64,000 nt of DNA from Occultella glacieicola (lineage in GTDB: Bacteria > Actinomycetota > Actinomycetes > Actinomycetales > Beutenbergiaceae), in assembly GCF_004353825.1 (NCBI RefSeq), contig NZ_SMNA01000011.1, positions 62,001 through 126,000 on the forward strand, read 5' to 3'. Both the position numbers and the translations under genes were made by a program. Numbering within the stretch: the first letter of the stretch is position 1; every line of letters starts with the position of its first letter. This document shows, one piece after another, positions 53,396 through 63,600 of this stretch. The notes beneath the pieces were generated by a model. The model was not told the origin of the DNA and ran no database searches. It saw only the letters and a list, made by a program, of their open reading frames with translations.

Positions 53396-53568
53396 GCAAT
53401 CGTGAATCAACATGCCGATTTGACCACGGAATGGCAATGATCGCGCGTCGACCCGGAGTCTCTCGGCGCTCAGCACCCCAATGCTTCACACCCAGCGGAC
53501 ACCAGACGGTCGTACTGCCACCGGTAGTCGAAATTGCTGCGCCGGTTCTCGAAGGGCAGGTGATCTGA

Positions 53569-54585
53569 ATGCCGGCTGTGTTGTTTCCTGGCGACGCAGT
53601 GACGTTGGCCGTCGAGATGGAACCGCCAGAGCCGACACCCGGTGAAGTGCTCATCCGGCTCACCAAGTCCGGTGTGTGTGGCACGGATGTCCACTACTGG
53701 CGCGAGACTCCACAACAGCGCGGGCACAGACGCGACGTCGTGCCGGGACACGAGGCCGTCGGCGTGGTGGATTGCGTGGGACCGGGTGTCGTGGCATTCG
53801 GACCGGGTGATCGCGTCGTCGTCGGCATGCTCCATATCGGCTGCGGGCGATGCCGAGACTGTGCGTCCGGAAACTACTCCCATTGTCTCGACAAGCAGGT
53901 CTTGGGACGGACCCTGCATGGCTCGTACGGGCAGTACGTGTGCGTGCCCGACCGAGCGGTGTACCGACTGCCGGACGCCCTGACGGACAGCGTCGCGGTC
54001 ATGACCGCGTGCAACCTGTCCACCGCTCACTCCGCGGTGCGCAAGGCGGCCTTGTCTGCTGGCGGCAAGGTCGCGATCTTCGGACTGGGAGGGGTGGGGT
54101 TGTGCGCGCTGATGGCCGCCGCCACACACGGCGTCGAAGTCACCGCCATCGATCCCATCGCCGGTCGACGGGACATGGCAGCTTCGTTGGGCGCGACTCT
54201 CGTGAGCGACCCAGAAGACTTCCACGCCTCGCTGGCCGCCGGTCACACACGTGGCTACGACGCCACGATCGAGTGCAGTGGGCACCCAGGTGCACAAGCA
54301 GATTCGATTCGGGCACTGGTCCCCGGAGGGCGGTCCGTGGTCGTCGGCGGTGGAGGTCGGTTCACGTTCCGAGCCGAAGAACTGCTGGCACGTGAGTTGA
54401 CCCTGGTCGGCTCCTCGGTGTGCCCCGCCGATCTGTTCTACGACGTGCTGGACTTCGCTGCCACACACCATCGAGAACTTGAGGGGCTACTCGGGCCGAC
54501 GTTCGGCATCACCGACGCAGAGCAAGCCTTGCGACACTCTGCCGACGGGGGCATAGGCAAGCCGATCTTCGACTGGCCGCACTGA
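53569..54585 (+). CDS. Zinc-dependent medium-chain alcohol dehydrogenase
   Basis: 338 residues. Catalytic zinc ligands in VCGTDVHYW and PGHEAVGVV, structural zinc cysteines in GCGRCRDCASGNYSHC, and the NAD fold GLGGVGLCALMAA. Likely oxidises a sugar or polyol alcohol (sorbitol/threonine dehydrogenase-like). The ribosome site AGGTGA is moderate. About 170 bases after FAD oxidoreductase 2; a TTGATTCACGA half-site on the minus strand at 53400-53410 resembles the shared operator but is incomplete. Confidence 0.88.
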   Translation: MPAVLFPGDAVTLAVEMEPPEPTPGEVLIRLTKSGVCGTDVHYWRETPQQRGHRRDVVPGHEAVGVVDCVGPGVVAFGPGDRVVVGMLHIGCGRCRDCASGNYSHCLDKQVLGRTLHGSYGQYVCVPDRAVYRLPDALTDSVAVMTACNLSTAHSAVRKAALSAGGKVAIFGLGGVGLCALMAAATHGVEVTAIDPIAGRRDMAASLGATLVSDPEDFHASLAAGHTRGYDATIECSGHPGAQADSIRALVPGGRSVVVGGGGRFTFRAEELLARELTLVGSSVCPADLFYDVLDFAATHHRELEGLLGPTFGITDAEQALRHSADGGIGKPIFDWPH

Positions 54586-55205
54586 ACCCGATCCAGGACG
54601 GCCCGGACCCCGCTTCCAGTGCCCGAGCAGGCACCGCCTGACGCGGAGTTGAGGCCACCTGGACCTCGACTCACGGACTGACCGACCCGCACTACACGGT
54701 GCCGCCCACGTGTCAGGCGAGGTCTTGACCCGAAGTTTCGAAGAGAGCGACTAGGTGTTGAAGCGGAACTCCACCGAGTTCCGGTACCGACCAACCTCGG
54801 ATCGAGCGGCACCATGGAGCTACTCCGGCGGTTGCAGCCGCGGGTTCCCCGACAGCGCCCGATCCCACCCGTGACGCTCATGGACGGTCTTAACGTGGGC
54901 CTCGGCGTTCGCCTTGGGCGCCGACAATTTGCTGCAGGTCATGCCCGACCGAGCGGAAACGCTTGTGCCCGATGGATTTCCAGTCCTCTCCGAGCACTCC
55001 GTGAAAGCCGAAGAGAGGCAGACGATGCTTGCCCAGCGCTTGATCGAGTCGGCAACGGCCGCACGCAACTCTCGCTCGAGGGGTCGAAGTCCGCACCTTC
55101 CCGTGTGCGTCGATCTTGCCCCCCACGTCCAGCGTGGTCGCGCCGACGAGGCTTGTGCCGGCGCGCTCCCGTAGCACCTTGGAAACGACGACGGCTTGCG
55201 AAGGG
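54586..55205. other. 620-base gap without a recognisable intact gene
   Basis: Two minus-strand frames (about 54820-55233 and 54890-55354) have readable pieces such as QAVVVSKVLRERAGTSLVGATTLDVGGKID and PLERELRAAVADSIKRWASIVCL. They overlap, switch frame and match no family I know. The strand and decay suggest an eroded mobile or regulatory gene. No ribosome site or terminator stands out. Confidence 0.4.
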
Positions 55206-56693
55206 TCAGTGCGCCACTGTGATGAACGTGCACGAGGCCGCTGGCAGGTGCAGGTCGCCGACGGATGTCGCGACGCGAGTCTCGTGCTCGAGAGCGTCCG
55301 TGCCGAGCGGTGACCGGTACGACTCGGCCATGGTGATAGTGCCTGCAGGGACATCGAGCGTTGCGCTCAGCGTCTGCTCACTGCGGTTGAGGATCGCGAT
55401 CTGTAGGACGCCGTCGGTGTTTCTGGTGGCCACGGCGTCCAGCGCTGGGACCTGTCGCGGAACGCTGCTGGGATCGACACGGACGGAGGGGTTGCGGCTG
55501 TGCAGGTCGGGGACCTCGACCTCGGGTGCGTCGATTTGTACGTCCATGCGAGTCCCGGTCAGGCGTTCCCGGTAGGTGCGGAAGATGGGAAACAGTGCTG
55601 ATCGCATCACGGTCCCATGACGGGCGTCGAGGACTGCGTTTCCGTTGACGAGGAATACGTAGTTCGCCATGGTGACGACATCCGCAGCGCGGAGCATGGC
55701 GTGGAACACACCAGCGACGAAGATGGCGTCGCTGCCCGTCCGCGGTGCCGTCCGATCCAGGCGAAAGGTGTCGTCTGCCTCCTGTCGGTAGTGTCGAATG
55801 TTCCACTCGTCGATGGCGATTCCGACTACCCGCGAGGCAGTTAGGTTGTGCTTGCGGACCAGTTGGCCCATCGCCTCGATCTGTGCCTCGAAGTGCAGGG
55901 GTGCCAGCATGACGGCTCGGCGTGCCTCGCTGCTGGCGGCAGGGTGCCCATCGCGATCGACTCTCGACCCGTAGAGGTGGAGGGAGAGGAGATCGATGCT
56001 GCTTCCTGCCACATCGAGGACCGTCGAATCCCAATCGGGGTCGGTGGCGCCGCTCGAGCCGACCCCGACGAGGCGGACGTCAGGCTGGTAGCGGCGGAAG
56101 AAGCGCGCCCAGCTGTCTAGCGTGTCTGCGTATTTCGCCGCCGTCATCCGCCCGGCCTCCCAGGCACCCCAGGTCTCATTGCCCAGGCCCCAGTACGCGA
56201 CGGGCCACGGATCGTGGCGCCCGTTGCGCATCCGCTCGAGGACGTCGCTCGTGGGCTGGGAGCCGGTGGTGTAGTCGAGCCATCGGAGCGCCTCGATCAT
56301 GGTGCCGGTGCCCATGTTGACGTTGATGTAGGAAGCTGCGCCCACGCGTTCGCACCAGTTGAGGAACTCGTGTGTTCCGAACTGGTGACTCTCGAGCTGG
56401 CCGCCGCCCCAGTGCCAGTTGGGTCGCACGGGGCGCCGCTCGAGGGGGCCGACGCCTTCCTCCCAGTGATAGCAGTCGGCGAAGCAGCCCCCGGGCCAGC
56501 GCACGACCGGTACCTGCAGCTCGGCCGCGGCAGCAATCACGTCCTCGCGGAGCCCGTCGTCGTCCATTAACCCCGGGTAGACGCAGTCTTCTACGTGCTC
56601 GAAGTACTGTCCGTAGATGTCGCGGTTGATCTCAATCGGTGCCGCGGGTTCCGCCACCGTGATCGTGCTGGTCAGAGTCCTGGCGTTGGTCAT
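55206..56693 (-). CDS. Alpha-L-arabinofuranosidase, GH51
   Basis: 495 residues from an ATG with AAGGA upstream (a GTG 18 bases earlier has none). Removes terminal arabinofuranose. The (beta/alpha)8 barrel has the acid/base Glu in YWGLGNETWGAWEAG and the nucleophile Glu in VGIAIDEWNIRHY; RWPGGCFADCYHWEEGVGP and the C-terminal jelly roll (GVLQIAILNRSEQTLSATLDVP) match the family. No signal peptide, so it acts on imported arabino-oligosaccharides. This hints that the cluster's polysaccharide carries arabinose. Confidence 0.93.
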   Translation of the reverse strand: MTNARTLTSTITVAEPAAPIEINRDIYGQYFEHVEDCVYPGLMDDDGLREDVIAAAAELQVPVVRWPGGCFADCYHWEEGVGPLERRPVRPNWHWGGGQLESHQFGTHEFLNWCERVGAASYINVNMGTGTMIEALRWLDYTTGSQPTSDVLERMRNGRHDPWPVAYWGLGNETWGAWEAGRMTAAKYADTLDSWARFFRRYQPDVRLVGVGSSGATDPDWDSTVLDVAGSSIDLLSLHLYGSRVDRDGHPAASSEARRAVMLAPLHFEAQIEAMGQLVRKHNLTASRVVGIAIDEWNIRHYRQEADDTFRLDRTAPRTGSDAIFVAGVFHAMLRAADVVTMANYVFLVNGNAVLDARHGTVMRSALFPIFRTYRERLTGTRMDVQIDAPEVEVPDLHSRNPSVRVDPSSVPRQVPALDAVATRNTDGVLQIAILNRSEQTLSATLDVPAGTITMAESYRSPLGTDALEHETRVATSVGDLHLPAASCTFITVAH

Positions 56694-56854
56694 GAGGTCC
56701 TTCTGGTTCACTTTGCGCAGCGGGTAGATGAAGGCTCCCGCGAAGCGAGAGGGACCTGCTCAAGACTCCGTCACTATGAGTCCGCCTCCCGCTGTCGCCG
56801 TACATCTAGGCGGTCTCAATCTGCTCGGCGGATTTGGGACGGCGGAACGCGCTG

Positions 56855-57184
56855 CTACTGCTTGAGCACGAGGTAGAGGTCATACTTGAACGCGGTCGCA
56901 TCGGGCCCGTCGATCCTCAGCCGCAGCCAGCCACCGAAGTGCGAGATCGGGACCCGGATGCCCTCGGCACCGGCTGGCAGCACGGCAGATGTCCCATGGG
57001 GCAGCCAGCGTCGTCCGTCTGCGGAGACCTCGACCTCCAGTGCGATCGGGTCGGGGCAGGGGACAACCGCATACAGGAACGCCGTGGCTTCCCCTGCCCA
57101 GGCGCACTCGTACGGCTCGGTGTGATGGGTGCCGGAGAAGTCGGCATGCCGCTCCAGGATCGCGGTGTGGCTCTCACGGATCAT
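56855..57184 (-). CDS. Small beta-rich protein, last gene of the SDR operon
   Basis: 109 residues from an ATG overlapping the previous stop by ATGA. Beta-strand-like pattern (ATAFLYAVVPCPDPIALEVEVSADGRRWLPHG, then RVPISHFGGWLRLRIDGPDATAFKYDLYLVL) recalls small carbohydrate-binding jelly rolls. No signal peptide and no family recognised. Conserved coupling to the three upstream genes shows it is a real gene. Confidence 0.7.
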   Translation of the reverse strand: MIRESHTAILERHADFSGTHHTEPYECAWAGEATAFLYAVVPCPDPIALEVEVSADGRRWLPHGTSAVLPAGAEGIRVPISHFGGWLRLRIDGPDATAFKYDLYLVLKQ

Positions 57185-58011
57185 CCGATAACTCCCGTCG
57201 ACAGCATCACCGAGTCCACGTAGAGGAAGGATCGGGAGTCGGTGTTCGCGTCCACCCAGAACCCGACGTTGAGCATCCCGCGCAGGTTGGGCCAGGCGGG
57301 CATAGTCAGCGGTTCGAGCGAGGCGCCGGACCAGACACGGTCGTTGCACTGGAACTCCAGGTAGCGCATCGTCGCCAGATCGAAGTCCACCCTCAGGTAG
57401 TGCCAGTTCTGTTTCGTGGCCAACTCGTTGTAACAGAGGTCCTGACGGCCGTCGGGGACGTCAGTCCACTGATCGTTTCCAAGGTGGAAGTGGGTCCTGG
57501 TCTCGGAGGAGATCGTCTGCGCGCGGCGGGGACTCGCCTTGTATTGCCATTGGTGCCGTGGCGGGCCGTCGCCGTCGGCGTTGAGGAAGCGCAGGTGCGG
57601 CATCACCCGGTGTTCGTCGTCCTGTAGGTCGAGGAAGATGCCAAAGCTGCGCACGTCACGGTCAGACAGCGTCATCGACGTCGCCTCCGGTTTGGAGGTG
57701 ACCCATCCCTCGACGCGGATCGGCTGCGCCCGCCGGAACGTCAGGCGCTTCAGGGCAACGGCGATGCTGTCGCGGCGGGCACGGGTGGCCAGTTTCATCG
57801 CGTAACTGCCATGCAGCGAGCCCGCGGTGCCGGTGTCCCACATGGTGAGGTTGCTGAGCATCGGGGGTCGGAAGTCGCGTTGCTCGGGAAGGATCGTGTC
57901 CAGCGAGCCCTCGTAGTTCCCGGTCAGCAGCGTCCAGCCCTGCAGCCCGCGGTCGAAGTCGTCGTCGAGCAGTATCTGGGATAGCGGCTCGAAGCCGTCG
58001 GCGGCGTTCAC
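57181..58011 (-). CDS. Concanavalin/jelly-roll-like protein of unknown function, SDR operon
   Basis: 276 residues from a GTG overlapping the cyclase stop. Begins DGFEPLSQILLDDDFDRGLQGW, a pattern common at the start of jelly-roll or laminin-G-like domains (a short strand with D-D-F, then GW). Aromatic-rich strands follow (HQWQYKASP, WHYLRVDFDLATMRYLEFQCNDRVW, LNVGFWVDANTDSRSFLYVDSVML). No signal peptide. It could bind or modify a glycan fragment; no catalytic residues can be named. Confidence 0.72.
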   Translation of the reverse strand: MNAADGFEPLSQILLDDDFDRGLQGWTLLTGNYEGSLDTILPEQRDFRPPMLSNLTMWDTGTAGSLHGSYAMKLATRARRDSIAVALKRLTFRRAQPIRVEGWVTSKPEATSMTLSDRDVRSFGIFLDLQDDEHRVMPHLRFLNADGDGPPRHQWQYKASPRRAQTISSETRTHFHLGNDQWTDVPDGRQDLCYNELATKQNWHYLRVDFDLATMRYLEFQCNDRVWSGASLEPLTMPAWPNLRGMLNVGFWVDANTDSRSFLYVDSVMLSTGVIG

Positions 58012-58658
58012 AGCGGAAGCAGTACGGCTCGGCTGGGCGAGGCCTCTGCCTCGGCCAGGGGCAGAGGCAGGCAGATGAGCAGGTATTCCCCGGGGTCGAC
58101 GTGGTGCAGCACGAGGCCCTCCACAACGGTGACGTCGGCGCCCAGCAACGTGTGGTGTACCGCGCGATCCGTTGAGCCGAAAGGTTCGATGGAAGGTGCG
58201 TCGATCCCGATCAGGGCGACGCCGGCGGTGACCAGCCGCTCGGCCGCCGCTCCGGAGAGCGCGCGGAAGTGAGGGTCGAACGACTCGCCTGCGCGTGCTG
58301 GCGCCGGGGTTCGCAGGAGCAGTCGCTCCTGCGGCTGCGGCTGCAGGGCGTCGATCTCGGCGGCCTCGATTGTGCCGGTCGGCGCGGCGACCTCGGCCAC
58401 CCGGCAGCGGCCGATCAGCGGTGCCAGTGACTGCCCGCCAATCCGGGCGCCTCCGGCGAGGTGGTGGTAGGGGGCGTCGACGTGGGTGCCGGTGTGGCTG
58501 TTGAGCAACCAGCTGCTGTGAGCGGTCCGTTCGCCGGGTCGATGCCTGGAGTGCCAGCGCACCTCCGGCGGGAAACGATCCTCCCACGATGCCATTCCCG
58601 GCAGGATCGGTGCGGAGATGTCGATGATCGGCCCGAGCGACGTCGAGAGTGCACTCAT
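58008..58658 (-). CDS. Cyclase family protein (kynurenine formamidase-like)
   Basis: 216 residues from an ATG overlapping the SDR stop. Metal-binding signature HTGTHVDAPYHHL in the N-terminal half, with IDISAPILPGMASW before it and GIDAPSIEPFG later, as in the cyclase/formamidase family that opens amide or lactone bonds. In this operon a lactone or cyclic sugar-acid derivative is a reasonable substrate, but this is inference. Confidence 0.88.
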   Translation of the reverse strand: MSALSTSLGPIIDISAPILPGMASWEDRFPPEVRWHSRHRPGERTAHSSWLLNSHTGTHVDAPYHHLAGGARIGGQSLAPLIGRCRVAEVAAPTGTIEAAEIDALQPQPQERLLLRTPAPARAGESFDPHFRALSGAAAERLVTAGVALIGIDAPSIEPFGSTDRAVHHTLLGADVTVVEGLVLHHVDPGEYLLICLPLPLAEAEASPSRAVLLPL

Positions 58659-59404
58659 CGCGCCAGCACCCCCCCGTCGACGGCGATCGCGTCGCCCGTC
58701 ATGAAGGAGGCGTCCGGGCCGCACAGCCAGGTAGCGAGTCGGGCGACCTCGTCGGGGTCGCCGAGCCGCCGCAGCGCCGCGTTGTCCAGATACGCCTGTT
58801 CCTTGACCGGCTCTTTGGTGATGACGCGCTCCACCATCGGTGTCCGAATGTGGCCAGGCAGGATCGCGTTGACCCGAATGCCGTGCTCGGCCTCTTCCAG
58901 CGCGGCGCAACGGGTGAGGCCGATGATCCCGTGCTTGGCAGCTACATAGGCGGCGGCACCTCGGACGCCGCGCACTCCGACGACCGATGAGGTATTGACA
59001 ATCGCGCCGCCGCCCGCGCGCCGCAGCAGCGGGATCTCGTGCTTCATCGACAGCCAGATGCCCTTGAGGTCGATGTCGATCGTCCGGTCCCAGTTCTCCT
59101 CGGTGCAGTCTGCGATAATCGCGCGCTGCTGCTCCACGCCGGCGCAGTTGACGGCGTGATCGAGCCGGCCCCAACGCTCTTCGATGACGGCGGCCAGGGC
59201 GCGCATGTCGTCTTCGCGTTGCACGGCACAGGGCACGAACAGCGCAGTCCCACCCGCCGATTCGATCTCGGCGGCGGTGCGAGCACCACCGTCGGCATCG
59301 ACGTCAGCGATCACCACCGCGGCGTCCCCGGCGGCGAAACGCAGTGCGACAGCCCGGCCGATACCGGACCCACCGCCCGTAACTAAAGCGACTCGTTGAC
59401 TCAT
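58655..59404 (-). CDS. Short-chain dehydrogenase/reductase
   Basis: 249 residues. Classical SDR motifs: TGGGSGIGRAVA for NAD(P), NCAG, the catalytic Ser-Tyr-Lys in NTSSVVG and AAYVAAKHG, and PGHIRTPM. An acidic residue after the second strand (IADVDADG) favours NAD. First gene of a four-gene overlapping operon; a LacI palindrome lies ten bases upstream of its start. Likely oxidises a sugar-derived alcohol. Confidence 0.93.
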   Translation of the reverse strand: MSQRVALVTGGGSGIGRAVALRFAAGDAAVVIADVDADGGARTAAEIESAGGTALFVPCAVQREDDMRALAAVIEERWGRLDHAVNCAGVEQQRAIIADCTEENWDRTIDIDLKGIWLSMKHEIPLLRRAGGGAIVNTSSVVGVRGVRGAAAYVAAKHGIIGLTRCAALEEAEHGIRVNAILPGHIRTPMVERVITKEPVKEQAYLDNAALRRLGDPDEVARLATWLCGPDASFMTGDAIAVDGGVLAR

Positions 59405-59413
59405 GTGGAGTAC

Positions 59414-59425
59414 TGTAGCGCTACA
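59414..59425. promoter_or_regulatory. LacI operator copy 1 (TGTAGCGCTACA), before the SDR operon
   Basis: Perfect 12-bp palindrome with central CG, the shape expected for LacI/GalR regulators. It lies between the divergent SDR and lacI-type genes and is identical to the copy at 60575-60586. Confidence 0.88.
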
Positions 59426-59473
59426 AGCGACCTGTGAAGCGCAGATCCGAGAATCGTGGGGTAAAACTGTCCG

Positions 59474-60499
59474 ATGACCACGCTGCAAGACGTAGCGGCG
59501 CACGCCGGAGTCTCACCGATGACAGTTTCCAACGTGGTCAACGGTCGCCCCGGGGTCGCTGAGTCCACGAGGCTGCTGGTTGACGCTTCCATTCGGCACC
59601 TCGGGTACAAGCCGAACCTCTCCGCGCGACGCCTGGCCAAGGGCCGCACCGGCATGCTGACTCTCAGCATCCCCGAGGTGGAGATCCCGTATTTCGCGGA
59701 GATCTCCAGTGCGATGCTGCGGGCCGCTCTTGAGCGCTCGATGGACATCCTCATCAACCAGAGCGACTGGGACCGCGATCGCGAGCTGGATCTGATCCAC
59801 GGCTCGATGAGCCTGCTGACCGATGGAATCCTGCTCTACCCCTCGACCCTGACGCAATCCGATCTGAACGGTGCCCGTCCTGGCGTCCCGCTGGTGCTGT
59901 TCGGGGGTTCGGAGGTGTTCACCAACGTCGATCATGTGGTGATCGACAACGTCGCGGCGGCTCAGGAGGCCACCGAGCACCTGGTCTCGCTCGGGCATCG
60001 GCGGATAGCCTTGATCGGTCCCCACCTGGAGCCGAATAGCCGCAAGCCGAACGGGCGTCTCGCGGGTTACGCCCGGGCACTAGAGGTAGCACGGATCAAG
60101 CGCAGCCAGGAGCTACTGGTCAACGTGCCCACCTATCACCGGGTCGACGGCTACCGCGCGATGCAGCAACTGTTCGAACTCCCGCAGCCGCCCACCGCGG
60201 TGTTCTGTCTCAGCGACCTGCTGGCGGTTGGCGCGCTGCACGCGGCCTACGACCGCGGCGTCGCGGTTCCCGGGGAGCTATCGATCATGGGGTTCGACGA
60301 CGTCGAGGAGTCGCGGTACTCGAACCCGGCGCTCACCACGATCAAACCGGACAAGCTTGCGATCGCCAGGCACGCGCTCGACCTCATCTCCGGGCCAGGC
60401 GAGGGTTCCGAACAGAACGGGCCCCGCACCGTGATCACCAACCACGAGTTGGTTATCCGGGCAAGCACCGCGGCGCCGGGCCGCACTGCCGCCCACTGA
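59474..60499 (+). CDS. LacI family transcriptional regulator
   Basis: 341 residues. HTH with hinge (TLQDVAAHAGVSPMTVSNVVNGRPGVAESTRLLVDASIRHLGYKPNLSARRLAKGRTG) and the periplasmic-binding-type effector domain ending in SIMGFDDVEESRYSNPALTTI. Identical palindromes on both sides indicate control of the SDR operon, of itself, and of the third heparinase. The inducer is probably a product of that polysaccharide. Confidence 0.94.
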   Translation: MTTLQDVAAHAGVSPMTVSNVVNGRPGVAESTRLLVDASIRHLGYKPNLSARRLAKGRTGMLTLSIPEVEIPYFAEISSAMLRAALERSMDILINQSDWDRDRELDLIHGSMSLLTDGILLYPSTLTQSDLNGARPGVPLVLFGGSEVFTNVDHVVIDNVAAAQEATEHLVSLGHRRIALIGPHLEPNSRKPNGRLAGYARALEVARIKRSQELLVNVPTYHRVDGYRAMQQLFELPQPPTAVFCLSDLLAVGALHAAYDRGVAVPGELSIMGFDDVEESRYSNPALTTIKPDKLAIARHALDLISGPGEGSEQNGPRTVITNHELVIRASTAAPGRTAAH

Positions 60500-60574
60500 C
60501 CAGATTAGTCATCGCCGCGACAGTTGCGGACCGTGCATACGTACCTCCGACCGTCCTACTTGCGGGAGGGTGTA

Positions 60575-60586
60575 TGTAGCGCTACA
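60575..60586. promoter_or_regulatory. LacI operator copy 2 (TGTAGCGCTACA), before heparinase 3
   Basis: Second perfect copy, 21 bases upstream of the GTG start of the third heparinase. That is close enough to block the promoter or early elongation. Confidence 0.88.
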
Positions 60587-60607
60587 GTCGCGGTCGGAGG
60601 TTCCACC

Positions 60608-63600
60608 GTGCAACGTCGCCACTTCATGTTCCTTGCCACTGCCGCAGCCGCCGGCGCTCTCAGCCACGTGTCCCTGGAGGCACGACTCGCCGCAGCAGCG
60701 CCGCGGACGATCCGCCCCGAGCACCCCAGGCTGCTGCTCACCGACCTCGATCGGATCCGCAACGTCGCGGTCGGCGACCCGGTCGCCGAGGCGTGGTGTG
60801 CGGAGATCGTCGCCGTCGCCGAGGGGCTGACCGGCCAGCCGGTCTCGGCGTACACGCTCTCGGGCGGCCGACTGCTCGCCGTCAGTCGCGAAGTACTGCA
60901 CCGGGTCTACTCCTTGGCGACCGCCTGGATCCTCACGGACGACCCGCGCTACGCGACGCGGCTGTGGCAGGAGCTCGACGCGGTGTGCGCCTTTCCTGAC
61001 TGGCATCCGTCACACTTCCTCGACACCGCCGAGATGACGCACGCGGTCGCCATCGGCTACGACTGGCTGTACGGCCACTGGACCAGCGCCCAGCGCGGTG
61101 TCTTGGAGACAGCGATCATCGCCCACGGGCTGAGCGCCGCGCTCCCCGCCTATGCGGGATCGCAGCCGTGGCCTGCGTGGCCGAACAACTGGAACATCGT
61201 CTGCAATGGCGGCATGGTCGCGGGTGCTCTCGCTGTCGCCGACGTCGACACCGATCTCGCCGAGGACATCTTGGCCAAGGCGCTCGCCTCGTTGCCGCTC
61301 GCCCTGGAGGCCTACGGTCCCGACGGCGGCTACCCCGAGGGCCCGGCCTACTGGGAGTACGCCTTCAAGTATCTCGTGCTGCTCGTCGCGAGTCTGGAGA
61401 GCGCCACCGGGGACGACGAGGGGATCGCCGACCTGCCTGGCGTCGCGGACACCGGTGACTTTCCCCTGCACCTGACGGGCCCAACTGGCCTGATCTTCAA
61501 CTACTACGATGGCGCGGACACGCCGGTGCATGCGCCTGAACTGCTCTGGCTGGCCCAGCGATTCGGGCGGGACGACGTCGGGTGGATCGGGCTGCGTGGC
61601 GTAGAGGAGCGCAAGTCCGGTTGGCCGAAGTTGGCGAGCGGCCTGATCTGGTATGACCCCGAGCTGGTGCAGGGTCCGGTCGAGGCCGACACGGCTCTGG
61701 ATGCCCGATTCGACCGCTGTTGCGTGGTGACCTTCCGGAGCGGATGGGAGAGCGAGGAGGCGCTCTACCTCGGCGCCAAGGGGGGCGACAATAGCGAGCG
61801 GACGCTGGAGATATCTGGCCACTCGGACATGGACATCGGGACGTTCGTGCTCGATGCGCTCGGGCAGCGCTGGTTCACCGAGCTCGGCAGTGACGACTAC
61901 GGCCTGCCCAGCTATTTCCGGAGCCTGCGCTGGAGCTACTACCGCAAGCGCCCCGAGGGTCAGAACACCCTGGTCATCGGGCCGGGTGACATCGACTCAC
62001 CCGGGCAGGCGCTGCAAGCGGTCGGTACCGTCGTCGCTCGCGCGGTCGGACCCGAGGAGGCGTGGGCCGTCATGGACGGGACTGACGCCCGGGACGGCAT
62101 CGTGTCCTGGCGGCGTGGCTGGCGCCTGTTCGACCACCGTCGCCGGGTCCTGGTCCAGGACGAGTTCGAGCTGGACGAGCCCCAGGACGTCTGGTGGTTC
62201 GCCCACACCGCCGCCGAGGTCGAGATCGCAGCGGATGGTCGCAGCGCGACCCTGACGTCCAGGGGTGAGAGCTTGCTGGCGCGAATTACGACGCCCGGTG
62301 CGGTGTTCCTCGCACTTGCTGCCCGGCCGCTGTGGACCTCGCCGGACCCCGCGGGACAGTCGCAGAACCGAAGCATCTCCAAGCTCGCGATCCGGCTTGT
62401 CGGGGTACAGCAGGGCAGCATCGCCGTGGAGTTCGAGCCGCGCGTGCCCGGCGCTCCGGCGGCAGCGCCGGAGCCGGTGGTGCCACTCGCGGACTGGGTC
62501 GCGCCGGCGAGCGAGGTCGCCATGCTGACGTCGCTTGAGAACGATGACACGCCGATCCCCGCGTTCGCACCCGGCAACTTCAGCTACCGCGTGGGCGAGC
62601 TCGCGAACCTGACCGCTACCGCGGAGTCTGGGGCGAGCGCCACTGTCACCGACGGTGACGCGTCCACCCCGGCCACCGTGGTTGTGACTAAACCTGGCCA
62701 TCGCCCCGGTCGCTACCTCATCTGGCAGCACAACCCGTGGGGTCTGGGCAACTTCGCCCGTCCGATCATCGCCAGCGACGACGACGGCAACGTCCCGGAG
62801 AACACGATGGACGGCCAGACCGGTACCCGCTGGTCCGCGTTCGGCGACGGGCAGTGGATCGCCTTCGACTTGGGCTCGGATGGGCCGATCGGGAGCATCC
62901 GGATTGCCTGGCAGAGCGGCGAGGCCCGGGTCGCGTCCTTCGCGATCGAGGTCGCCGGCGAGGACGACCTGAGCTGGACGCCCGTCTGGCAGGGGCAAAG
63001 CAGCGGCACTACCGCGGGGCTAGAGACGACCACCTTCGGTTCCGTGACCGCGCGCTACATCCGGATCGTGTGCTTCGGCACCTCGACCGGTCAGTGGAAC
63101 TCCATCACCGAGGTCGAGATCCCGGGTCGCGAGGTCGAGACCAGCTGGCTGGAGCGGGTGGAGCGCCTGGAGCTCGCCGTCGGCGATGTTCCGGTCGATG
63201 GCAGCGCGGCCAGTACTCTCGCCGGTATCGCGCGGAGTGGCGCTCAGATCGACGTCGACGACTGGACGGTCGAGTACCTCTCGCTCGATGAGTCGGTGGC
63301 CACCGTTGACCAGAGCGGCGTGATCTCTGGGGAGTCAATCGGTGCGGCCACCGTGGTCGCGATCGCGACGTCGCCTGGTCGGCGCCTGCTTCACACGGCT
63401 TGCACCGTCGCGGTCGGGGATCCGGACCGTCCAAGGTTCGCCTCTATCGGGGACACGTACGTGCGCGCCGGGCAGTACGCCGATACGAACTACGGGACAT
63501 TCGGGGTGCTCCGGGTGAAGGCGACCCTCGACCCGGACGACGACCTCCACCGACGTGCGTTCCTGGAGTTCGCGCCGCAGCCGCAGTCGCGTCCGATCGC

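Noticed and set aside
53394-53410. Fourth copy of the shared island operator before the alcohol dehydrogenase
   Set aside because: Only the TTGATTC half with CACGA-like spacer is present on the minus strand; the TCAATCTTGAC half is missing.
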